Assembly: GCA_963920705.1 (NCBI GenBank) | Contig: OY987237.1 | Span: forward strand, 10,198,601-10,262,600 | Origin: Odiellus spinosus | Taxonomy: Eukaryota > Arthropoda > Arachnida > Opiliones > Phalangiidae | Direction of reading: 5' to 3' | DNA: 64,000 nucleotides | Shown here: piece after piece, positions 1 through 10,704 of the stretch | Position numbering within the stretch: the stretch's first letter is position 1 | How the letters are laid out: the number at the start of each line of letters is the position of its first letter | Notes under the pieces: generated by a model | Told to the model about the DNA's origin: nothing | Databases searched by the model: none | Seen by the model: the letters and a program-made list of their open reading frames with translations, nothing else | Made by a program: the position numbers and the translations under genes

Positions 1-3000
1 CCCCTGTAAAAACGACCGATCGATAGATACACCCCCTGTAAAAACGACCGATCGATAAATACACCCCCTGTAAAAACGACCGATCGATAGATACACTCTC
101 TGTAAAAACGAGCGATCGATAGATACACCCCCTGTAAAAACGACCGATCGATAAATACATCCCCTGTAAAAACGACCGATCGATAGATACACCCCTGTAA
201 AAACGACCGATCGATAGATACACCCCCTGTAAAAACGACCGATCGATAAATACACCCCCTGTAAAAACGACCGATCGATAAATACACCCCCTGTAAAAAC
301 GACCGATCGATAAATACACCCCCTGTAAAAACGACCGATCAATACACCCCCTGTAAAAACGACCGCTCGATAAATACATCCCCTGTAAAAAGGACCGATC
401 GATAAATACACCCCCTGTAAAAATGACCGATCGATAAATACACCCCCTGTAAAAAGGACCGATCGATAAATACACCCCCTGTAAAAACGACCGATCGATA
501 AATACACCCCCTGTAAAAACGACCGATCGATAAATACACCCCCTGTAAAAACGACCGATCGATAAATACACCCCCTGTAAAAACGACCGATCGAGAAACA
601 CACCCCTGTAAAAACGACCGATCGATAGACACACCCCCTGTAAAAACGACCGATCGATAGACACACCCCCTGTAAAAACGACCGATCGATAAATACATCC
701 CCTGTAAAAACGAACGATCGATAGACAAACCTCCTATAAAAACGACCGATCGATAAAAACACCCCCTGTAAAAACGACCGATCGATAAATACACCCCCTG
801 TAAAAACGACCGATCGATAAATACACCCCCTGTAAAAACGACCGATCGATAAATACACCCCCTGTAAAAACGACCGATCGATAAATACACCCCCTGTAAA
901 AACGACCGATCGATAAATACACCCCCTGTAAAAACGACCGATCGATAAATACACCCCCTGTAAAAAGGACCGATCGATAAATACACCCCCTGTAAAAAGG
1001 ACCGATCGATAAATACACCCCCTGTAAAAAGGACCGATCGATAAATACACCCCCTGTAAAATCGACCGATCGATAAATACACCCCCTGTAAAAACGACCG
1101 ATCGATAAATACACCCCCTGTAAAAACGACCGATCGATAAATACACCCCCTGTAAAAACGACCGATCGATAAATACACCCCCTGTAAAAACGACCGATCG
1201 ATAAATACACCCCCTGTAAAAACGACCGATCGATAAATACACCCCCTGTAAAAACAACCGATCGATAAATACACCCCTTGTAAAAACGACCGATCGATAA
1301 ATACACCCCCTGTAAAAACGACCGATCGATAAATACACCCCTGTAAAAACGACCGATCGATAAATACACCCCCTGTAAAAACGACCGATCGATAAATACA
1401 CCCCCTGTAAAAACGACCGATCGATAAATACACCCCCTGTAAAAACGACCGATCGATAAATACACCCCCTGTAAAAACGACCGATCGATAAATACACCCC
1501 CTGTAAAAACGACCGATCGATAAATACACCCCCTGTAAAAACGACCGATCGATAGATACACCCCCTGTAAAAACGACCGATCGATAGATACACCCCCTGT
1601 AAAAACGACCGATCGATAAATACACCCCCTGTAAAAACGACCGATCGATAAATACACCCCCTGTAAAAACGACCGATCGATAAATACACCCCCTGTAAAA
1701 ACGACCGATCGATAAATACACCCCCTGTAAAAACGACCGATCGATAGATACACCCCCTGTAAAAACGACCGATCGATAGATACATCCCCTGTAAAAACGA
1801 CCGATCGATAAACACACCCCCAGTAAAAGCGACCGATCGATAGAAACACCCCCTGTAAAAACGACCGATCGATAGATAGATACACCCCCTGTAAAAACGA
1901 CCGATCGATAGATACACCCCCTGTAAAAACGACCGATCGATAGATACACCCCCTGTTAAAACGACCGATCGATAGATACACCCCCTGTAAAAACGACCGA
2001 TCGATAGATACACCCCCTGTAAAAACGACCGATCGATAAATACACCCCCTGTAAAAACGACCGATCGATAAATACACCCCCTGTAAAAACGACCGATCGA
2101 TAAATACACCCCCTGTAAAAACGACCGATCGATAAATACACCCCCTGTAAAAACGACCGATCGATAAATACACCCCCTGTGAAAACGACCGATCGATAAA
2201 TACACCCCCTGTAAAAACGACCGATCGATAAATACACCCCCTGTAAAAACGACCGATCGATAAATACACCCCCTGTAAAAACGACCGATCGATAAATACA
2301 CCCCCTGTAAAAACGACCGATCGATAAATACACCCCCTGTAAAAACGACCGATCGATAAATACACCCCCTGTAAAAACGACCGATCGATAAATACACCCC
2401 CTGTAAAAACGGTCGATCGATAAATACACCCCCTGTAAAAACGACCGATCGATAAATACACCCCCTGTAAAAACGACCGATCGATAAATACACCCCCTGT
2501 AAAAACGACCGATCGATAGATACACCCCCTGTAAAAACGACCGATCGATAAATACACCCCCTGTAAAAACGACCGATCGATAAATACACCCCCTGTAAAA
2601 ACGACCGATCGATAAATACACCCCTGTAAAAACGACCGATCGATAGATACACCCCCTGTAAAAACGACCGATCGATAAATACACCCCTAGTAAAAGCGAC
2701 CGATCGATAGATACACCCCCTGTAAAAACGACCGATCGATAGATACACCCCCTGTAAAAACGACCGATCGATAGATACACCCCCTGTTAAAACGACCGAT
2801 CGATAGATACACCCCCTGTAAAAACGACCGATCGATAGATACACCCCCTGTAAAAACGACCGATCGATAAATACACCCCCTGTAAAAACGACCGATCGAT
2901 AAATACACCCCCTGTAAATCGACCGATCGATAAATACACCCCCTGTAAATCGACCGATCGATAAATACACCCCCTGTAAAAACGACCGATCGATAAATAC

Positions 3001-4998
3001 ACCCCCTGTAAAAACGACCGATCGATAAATACACCCCCTGTAAAAACGACCGATCGATAAATACACCCCCTGTAAAAACGACCGATCGATAAATACACCC
3101 CCTGTAAAAACGACCGATCGATAAATACACCCCCTGTAAAAACGACCGATCGATAAATACACCCCCTGTAAAAACGACCGATCGATAAATACACCCCCTG
3201 TAAAAACGACCGATCGATAAATACACCCCCTGTAAAATCGACCGATCGATAAATACACCCCCTGTAAAAACGACCGATCGATAAATACACCCCCTGTAAA
3301 AACGACCGATCGATAAATACACCCCCTGTAAAAACGACCGATCGATAAACACACCCCCTGTAAAAACGACCGATCGATAAATACACCCCCTGTAAAAACG
3401 ACCTATCGAGATATACACCCCCTGTAAAAACGACCGATCGATAAACACACCCCCTGTAAAAACGACCGATCGATAAATACACCCCCTGTAAAAACGACCG
3501 ATCGATAAATACACCCCCTGTAAAAACGACCGATCGATAAATACACCCCCTGTAAAAACGACCGATCGAGAAATACACCCCCTGTAAAAACGACCGATCG
3601 ATAAATACACCCCTGTATAAACGACCGATCGATAGATACACCCCCTGTAAAAAAGACCGATCGATAAATACACCCCCTGTAAAAACGACCGATCGATAAA
3701 TACATCCCCTGTAAAAACGACCGATCGATAAATACATCCCCTGTAAAAACGACCGATCGATAGACAAACCCCCTGTAAAAACGACCGATCGATAAATACA
3801 CCCCCTGTAAAAACGACCGATCGATAAATACACCCCCTGTAAAAACGACCGATCGATAAACACACCCCCTGTAAAAACGACCGATCGATAAATACACCCC
3901 CTGTAAAAACGACCGATCGATAGACACACCCCCTGTAAAAACGACCGATCGATAGACACGCCCCCTGTAAAAACGACCGATCGATAAATACGCCCCCTGT
4001 AAAAACGACCGATCGATAAATACGCCCCCTGTAAAAACGACCGACGGATAAATACGCCCCCTGCAAAAACGACCGACGGATAAATACGCCCCCTGCAAAA
4101 ACGACCGACGGATAAATACGCCCCCTGCAAAAACGACCGACGGATAAAGATGCCCCCTGCAAAAACGACCGACGGATAAATACGCCCCCTGCAAAAACGA
4201 CCGACGGATAAATACACCCCCCTGCAAAAACGACCGACGGATAAATACACCCCCTGCAAAAACGACCGGCGGATAAATACACCCCCTGCGAAAACGACCG
4301 GCGGATAAATACACCCCCTGCGAAAACGACCGACGGATAAATACACCCCCTGCAAAAACGACCGACGGATAAATACACCCCCTGCAAAAACGACCGACGG
4401 ATAAATACACCCCCTGCAAAAACGACCGACGGATAAATAAACCCCCTGCAAAAACGATCGACGGATAAATACACCCCCTGCAAAAACGATCGACGGATAA
4501 ATACACCCCCTGCAAAAACGACCGACGGATAAATACACCCCCTGCAAAAACGACCGACGGATAAATACACCCCCTGCAAAAACGATCGACTTATAAATAC
4601 ACCCCCTGCAAAAACGACCGACGGATAAATACACCCCCTGCAAAAACGACCGACGGGTAAATACACCCCCTGCAAAAACGACCGACGGGTAAATACACCC
4701 CCTGTAAAAACGACCGACGAGTAAATAAACCCCCTGTAAAAACGACCGACGAGTAAATAAACCCCCTGTAAAAACGACCGACGGGTAAATACACCCCTGT
4801 AAAAACGACCGACGGGTAAATACACCCCCTGTAAAAACGACCGACGGGTAAATACACCCCTTGTAAAAATGACCGACGGGTAAATACACCCCCTGTAAAA
4901 ACGACCGACGGGTAAATACACCTCCTGTAAAAACGACCGACGGGTAAATACATCCCCTGTAAAAACGACCGACGGGTAAATACACCCCCTGTAAAAAA
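1..4998. repeat. 32-bp satellite array, three variants in blocks; continues past the left edge
   Basis: About 155 head-to-tail copies. The commonest unit reads cgaccgatcgataaatacac followed by cccctgtaaaaa. To about 4030 most units carry CGATCGATA and CTGTAAAAA. From about 4031 to 4690 they carry CGACGGATA and CTGCAAAAA. From about 4691 to 4998 they carry CGACGGGTA and CTGTAAAAA. Scattered units are one base shorter (CACCCCTG), carry small indels, or have TACGCCCCC near the first transition. The block structure suggests local amplification of successive variants. The minus strand of the unit has no stop codon in any frame, which creates spurious long open frames. Confidence 0.98.
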
Positions 4999-6020
4999 AC
5001 ACCCCTTGAAATTAAAATAAAACACCCCTTGAAATTAAAATAAAACACCCCTTGAAATTAAAATAAAACACCCCTTGAAATTAAAATAAAACACCCCTTG
5101 AAATTAAAATAAAACACCCCTTGAAATTAAAATAAAACACCCCTTGAAATTAAAATAAAACACCCCTTGAAATTAAAATAAAACACCCCTTGAAATTAAA
5201 ATAAAACACCCCTTGAAATTAAAATAAAACACCCCTTGAAATTAAAATAAAACACCCCTTGAAATTAAAATAAAACACCCCTTGAAATTAAAATAAAACA
5301 CCCCTTGAAATTAAAATAAAACACCCCTTGAAATTAAAATAAAACACCCCTTGAAATTAAAATAAAACACCCCTTGAAATTAAAATAAAACACCCCTTGA
5401 AATTAAAATAAAACACCCCTTGAAATTAAAATAAAACACCCCTTGAAATTAAAATAAAACACCCCTTGAAATTAAAATAAAACACCCCTTGAAATTAAAA
5501 TAAAACACCCCTTGAAATTAAAATAAAACACCCCTTGAAATTAAAATAAAACACCCCTTGAAATTAAAATAAAACACCCCTTGAAATTAAAATAAAACAC
5601 CCCTTGAAATTAAAATAAAACACCCCTTGAAATTAAAATAAAACACCCCTTGAAATTAAAATAAAACACCCCTTGAAATTAAAATAAAACACCCCTTGAA
5701 ATTAAAATAAAACACCCCTTGAAATTAAAATAAAACACCCCTTGAAATTAAAATAAAACACCCCTTGAAATTAAAATAAAACACCCCTTGAAATTAAAAT
5801 AAAACACCCCTTGAAATTAAAATAAAACACCCCTTGAAATTAAAATAAAACACCCCTTGAAATTAAAATAAAACACCCCTTGAAATTAAAATAAAACACC
5901 CCTTGAAATTAAAATAAAACACCCCTTGAAATTAAAATAAAACACCCCTTGAAATTAAAATAAAACACCCCTTGAAATTAAAATAAAACACCCCTTGAAA
6001 TTAAAATAAAACACCCCTTG
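4999..6020. repeat. 23-bp satellite array, nearly identical units
   Basis: About 44 copies of ttgaaattaaaataaaacac plus ccc, with essentially no variation that I can see by eye. It abuts the 32-bp array at gtaaaaaaacacccc. Both units share a core of ACACCCC(C/T)TG, so the two arrays may be related or the junction was made by slippage in that core. The homogeneity implies recent expansion, gene conversion or assembly collapse. Confidence 0.97.
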
Positions 6021-6320
6021 AAAATAAAATAAAACACCCCTAAAAATAAATAAAACACCCCTAAAAATAAATAAAACACCCCTAAAAATAAATAAAACAC
6101 CCCTAAAAATAAATAAAACACCCCTTGAAAATAAATAAAACACCCCTTGAAAATAAATAAAACACCCCTTGAAAATAAATAAAACACCCCTTGAAAATAA
6201 ATAAAACACCCCTTGAAAATAAATAAAACACCCCTTGAAATTAAATAAAACACCCCTTGAAATTAAATAAAACACCCCTTGAAATTAAATAAAACACCCC
6301 TTGAAATTAAATAAAACGAC
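6021..6320. repeat. 21-22-bp derivatives of the 23-bp repeat
   Basis: Three short blocks with different units: taaaaataaataaaacaccc (21-bp type, about four copies), ttgaaaataaataaaacacc (22-bp type, about six) and ttgaaattaaataaaacacc (22-bp type, about four). Each block is internally uniform, which points to stepwise local amplification at the array edge. Confidence 0.93.
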
Positions 6321-6385
6321 CCGTGATAAAGGCTCTAAAATAAAACGCCCCTCAAACAGGCTTTGAAAATAAAACGCCCTTTTAA
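6321..6385. repeat. Left fragment of the 30-bp repeat
   Basis: Degenerate units of the pattern caggctttgaaaataaaacg followed by cccttttaaa. The last copy is interrupted after CGCCCTTTTAA by the 792-bp insert. It shares the AATAAAACGCCC core with the neighbouring 22-23-bp units. Confidence 0.85.
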
Positions 6386-7177
6386 AGGGAAAGGCAACCC
6401 AACTTTAAAAGTACTTCCATTGGAAAGAGCATGCTTAAAAAACCTACAAATCAAAACACATTACAGTGATTTAAGTCTTGGTTAATTTATAAATATTATT
6501 TTAAAACTGAAATTTACGATCCTAGAAGAACGCCATATTTGCTTCCCGGCATTTCGAGTTTTAAAAATAAGGATCCGCTTCAATGATTGGCCTTTAAGTG
6601 ACCCAATAAAGATTCGCGAAACGAAGGCCATTCGAGTCGGCTGCAGTCGGATCGTCTGTTCGTAACTTCGTAAGAAGACCCGTAATTTTGTGATTTCTAA
6701 CTTTCTACGAAAACATGCCTAATTGCGTAATTAATGAATGCAGTTTAGTTCTTACCTTCTAATTCTTCAAATCAACTTAAGACTCGGTTAATACCTAGTA
6801 CTGACTACTACTAGCTCAGCTGGCCGACCGACCTTCGGGTTAGTGTTCGCGCGCGGGGTCCTTCGGAAGTAGCCTATGTTTCGGCCCGGCATATCTTATT
6901 TGACTCTAAAAAAATTGAGCGCGCTTATACCCGCATCTATTTTCAGCTAGAGTCAAGTGACTTTAGGTGAGAAATAAACCAATCGGCGAAGCCGATCCTC
7001 AGCAGGCATCGAAAGGGTATGAAAAAACTAAAATGGCGTTCACTAGAGATCACTTTTTGCTTATAATAAACGCAAATATCTTAATATCTACTAACTATTA
7101 AATTTTTTGCGATATGATATTAGTCGTTTTAATATACTATAATTTAAGACGCACTTTTTTTATCCCGGTCTGTACCT
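6386..7177. mobile_element. 792-bp insert in the 30-bp array, TTAA on both sides
   Basis: The left border is CGCCCTT-TTAA-AGGGAAAGGCAACCC and the right border GTACCT-TTAA-ACAGGC. Removing the insert and one TTAA restores the array's own CGCCCTTTTAAACAGGC. This is the mark of a TTAA-targeting (piggyBac-type) DNA element. The ends match as AGGGA versus AGGTA, a weak inverted repeat, and the left end resembles the AGGGAGAATGCAACC element found elsewhere here. No transposase is visible inside, so it is non-autonomous or not an element of this class. Confidence 0.65.
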
Positions 7178-7295
7178 TTAAACAGGCTTTGAAAATAAAA
7201 CGCCCTTTTAAACAGGCTTTGAAAATAAAACGCCCTTTTAAACAGGCTTTGAAAATAAAACGCCCCTTAAAAAACAGGCTTAGAAAATAAAATAA
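7178..7295. repeat. 30-bp tandem repeat, about 3.5 copies
   Basis: Units aaacaggctttgaaaataaa plus acgccctttt, three almost identical and a last diverged one ending near 7295. It is the right-hand continuation of the fragment at 6321-6385. It lies about 620 bp beyond the CARP stop codon, in its 3' flank. Confidence 0.93.
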
Positions 7296-7912
7296 TTTTT
7301 AGTATTTATTAAGGGGTACCCTCTAGGTCTTTATTGGATTTTTTGTTTGTTTTAGTTTTAACTCGAAACTTAATAATGAACAAACAAAACTTACACTTGA
7401 ATTGACACTGGATATTGCGTTTACGATGAACATTTTCGGCTTCCAAAGGGATGGGTTTAGATTATATTTCACTCCGTGTTCGGTGGCGCTAAAAATGAGT
7501 TCTCGCGTAAGCCATAAAGCTTACGCAATCCCAAAACGTTTTATTAAAACCTAAATACTGGAAGAACATTTAGAATTGAAAATTAAAGGAAAGGACACGA
7601 ATTTAAAAAAAGAGATTCGCCGAAGCTTTTTTATATCAGAGACCAGTCATTCGTTACATATGACACATAGCCAATTTTTGGCATAAATATTCGTATTCAC
7701 CGCACACGCGTTCTTTGTCACTTTTATAGTTAAATAAATCGTTCGTTATCCACTTTTTGGTGGTGGATACGCGATCCAATTTTTGAAACGTCTAAATGCG
7801 CCCGAACAGAGTTGAGAAAATTAAAAGGAGAAATATAACCTTTCACGTGTTCCGTTTCATAACGAACGTATCGTTATATTCGCGCGTAAAGTTCATTTTG
7901 CACTTGGTCAGA
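7296..7912. other. 3' flank / 3' UTR of the CARP gene
   Basis: Apart from the candidate AATAAA at 7540-7545 I see no repeat, RNA gene or coding signal here. The short plus-strand frame starting at 7796 overlaps the terminal CARP exon in antisense and has no recognisable product. Confidence 0.5.
7540..7545 (-). promoter_or_regulatory. Candidate polyadenylation signal of the CARP gene
   Basis: AATAAA on the minus strand, about 370 nt beyond the CARP stop codon. It is the first canonical hexamer I noticed downstream in the 3' flank. In AT-rich DNA chance occurrence is likely, so this is only a candidate 3' end. Confidence 0.35.
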
Positions 7913-7975
7913 TCAGGGCCTATGTCTATGAATATTAGCTTTATAAAACACAGAACGTTCAGTAGTAGGACAAGG
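7913..7975 (-). CDS. CARP terminal exon G: PCPTTERSVFYKAN to stop
   Basis: 63 nt: 20 codons and TGA, read in the phase 0 required by exon F, after acceptor tttttag. It encodes PCPTTERSVFYKANIHRHRP. The CP...YxxN pattern matches the CARP C-terminal tail after the CA fold (human CA10 ends DCPNNRAQKLQYRVNEW). It is too short to show as an open frame and was found by phase and motif. Similarity is short, so slightly less certain than the other exons. Confidence 0.85.
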   Translation of the reverse strand, partial: PCPTTERSVFYKANIHRHRP

Positions 7976-10666
7976 CTAAAAAGAAAAGAAAAAACACGAT
8001 AGTTTGAACAAGATTCAATAGGCCTTTTTATTATAAAATTATCTTGGAAACGGATATTGTCTATTGCACGCTCTGTTGTAAAATATCAAAGTTGAATTCG
8101 AATGTTAAAAAATAAAAACCCAGCTAGTATATTTTAAAGAAAAATGTGTTCTTTTCCATGGCACCTTATTTTCTCTGAACTACGTTTTCGGGGGAGTGCC
8201 GGGGTGGATGTTTAGGGGGTCAATAGGTTTTACCACTTCTGACTATCTTCCGAAAGCGTCGTTAGAACTTGCCTTTGCCTAGTTATTTTAATACGAATTT
8301 TTTTTAGTATCAATTATGCTTATTATTACTCTTCTTCTATCATAATATCATATTTAAATTTAATTATATTTTGTAAATAAATACGCAGCAAACGTTCTAC
8401 CTTGAGCCCGAGCCTGAGGTGAAATGTAGTAAAAAATTGATTTTTTGGAACCCGAGCTGAGCCCTGTTAATGTAAATTGAACCTGAGCTGAGACCTATCG
8501 TGAGATTTGCGTGAGCCCGAGGTGAGGTGAGCTGTAGTAAAATGATAGATTTCTTGGAGCGCGAGCTTGAGCTATCAATTAATAAAGCGATCACCTTGAG
8601 ACTGTGCGTTTAAATTGGAAGTGGCGAGCGCGAGATGAGGTCCAAGTAAAACGTGGTAAACTTTAAGCCAGAGTTGAGCTCGATACCAATTTAAAGTAAG
8701 ACGAGGTGAGCTGAGCCCGACCCTCGGCGCACAGGCTAACTATATTGTAGCAGCTCCTTGGACTCCTGTAGCTTTGGATCATTTAAGCTGTGTTCACACT
8801 ACAGACTTTGAAACCGTTTTAAACATTTTAGTAAAGGTCAAAGTGGAAAATTTTGGGGTCAACTGTAGAGATCTATTGTTCAAATATGTAATTATTAGCT
8901 TTAAAAATCGATTTGAACATCCAAAACGGTTAGAAAACAGTTCGAAAGTGTCTAGTGTGAACGTAGCTTACGTTATTTTGTCTCCAGCTCGCGTAAAAGC
9001 TTTCCGAAAAATGACAGTACTTTAAGTTATTAAAACTTACGGGATTTCTAGTCAGGGCGATGTTCGTTCGGACGGGCCTGTGATGCAAATGTAACGGGGG
9101 ACGGAAATTATCGGCTAAACTAGTTTTAGGGTTCGTCGGTTCACCTTGCATCAGTTTGCGCAGGCTGTAGAGCTGAAAATTATGAAAAAATAAAATTACT
9201 TTAAAAGCCATAATAATACGTTTGAAATTTTTAAGAGAAAGAAATAATAGTACAATTTGAAAATTCATTACTTTCTTCCTCGATAATTTTGGAGCAAATG
9301 ATATTTTAAAGGCCTCCACGAAATATATTACACTTACAAGGAGACTACCTGGATTTTCGTAATTGGCGTAGGAATTACGAAATATAAAATAAAATCTTAC
9401 TAAAAATCACGACATCACGAACAAAACAAAACCACGCAATTCCATAAATTAATATCAAAATTTGAAGACATCCGATTTTATTTAAAGTCACATAGACTTT
9501 CAATATACGCGCGACCCTTGGCCCATTCTCACATACAACATCCCTTTCAGCGCTTAAATTAGTCCCGAGTGAAACTCAATTAAAATTTACGAAAACCAAT
9601 ATAATGAACAAACCTGTTGTTTCGTAATATACAGGGGTTTATTTACAATAATCCACGTGACCGTTTCGTAACAGCCGGGCATGGTGGTCGACCCTTCGTA
9701 GGTAATGTAATGCGACGTGTCAGGTAGCAGGTCACGGATGCTAATCAGATTCACCTCAGATTGCATGCCTAAATAAATAATAAGCAAAATAATTAAAATT
9801 AACAAACTCATTAAATACTCAAGAACCAGTGAATCCAGCATTAGCCTCTGGTACCATCCTCGTATACTTTTTAGCCAAATTCGTTCGCTATTCGCTTTGG
9901 TGGCTCTCTAAATCTATGTAGATCGTACTCTTGCGTTTAATTTTTCTTCCGAGGCCAATTGACCAATTCGACGGTAGGAGAGGGGGTAGGCAACCATCTG
10001 TATCACACATGTAAAGGGAGTTGATACATCGCCGTCTCTGCGCGTGAGCTCATGCGCTGTGGCGGCGATGTATCAACCCCCTTACCTACCGTCGAAATGG
10101 TCGATTCACTAACCTAGACCAAAAGATTCGGATTTTACTGTACTATTTTTGTATTAAAATTTTCACGAATCTACATAGGTTTAGAATATTTTTGCTTCCA
10201 CGTTCGTAAGTACATAAATTAGTTCTGGCTATTATTTCATTATGGTCAAAAGTGTATAACTTTATTCCATAAAAGTAAACAACGCTCCTTAGGTTAATAC
10301 TATCAGCAAAGCTAAAGTTTTACGTCATACAACCCATCACTGAAAACTTGACTCTTTGAGTCAGGAGAGGGACGGAATTTAGGCGGGCCGCGCTTGTCTG
10401 TATTGTTTTCTCCCCCATCTCCGAAATTTCTCCAAAGAGTGGCGCTTCCGATTTTACTATTTACATCAACTGCGGCCGATTCAGAATCTATCGGTACATT
10501 TACCTGACCTTTTGCTGATAGTATTAAGCTGCGGGGCGTTGTTTTCTTTTAGGGATATACCTTTGTTAAGGTTGATATTAGTCGAATAATTTTTCCTACC
10601 TTTGTAGGTGATCTTTTCCAGGGAAGATGTTAGAATTTCCAGTTGAGGATTCGGTGTTTCACCCAG

Positions 10667-10704
<38 letters not shown>

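Noticed and set aside
339-5048. Minus-strand open frames of 144 to 771 codons over the satellite (residues like YLSIGRFYRGCIYRSVVFTGG)
   Set aside because: They follow only from the 32-bp unit lacking stop codons on that strand. All three frames are open, overlap and show the same 32-residue period. No independent coding evidence.
5955-6275. Minus-strand open frames of about 100 codons, rich in Phe, Gly and Leu
   Set aside because: Translation of the 22-23-bp tandem repeat; same artefact.
1-6320. CRISPR-like array
   Set aside because: There are no unique spacers. The repeats abut head to tail, and the window is eukaryotic.
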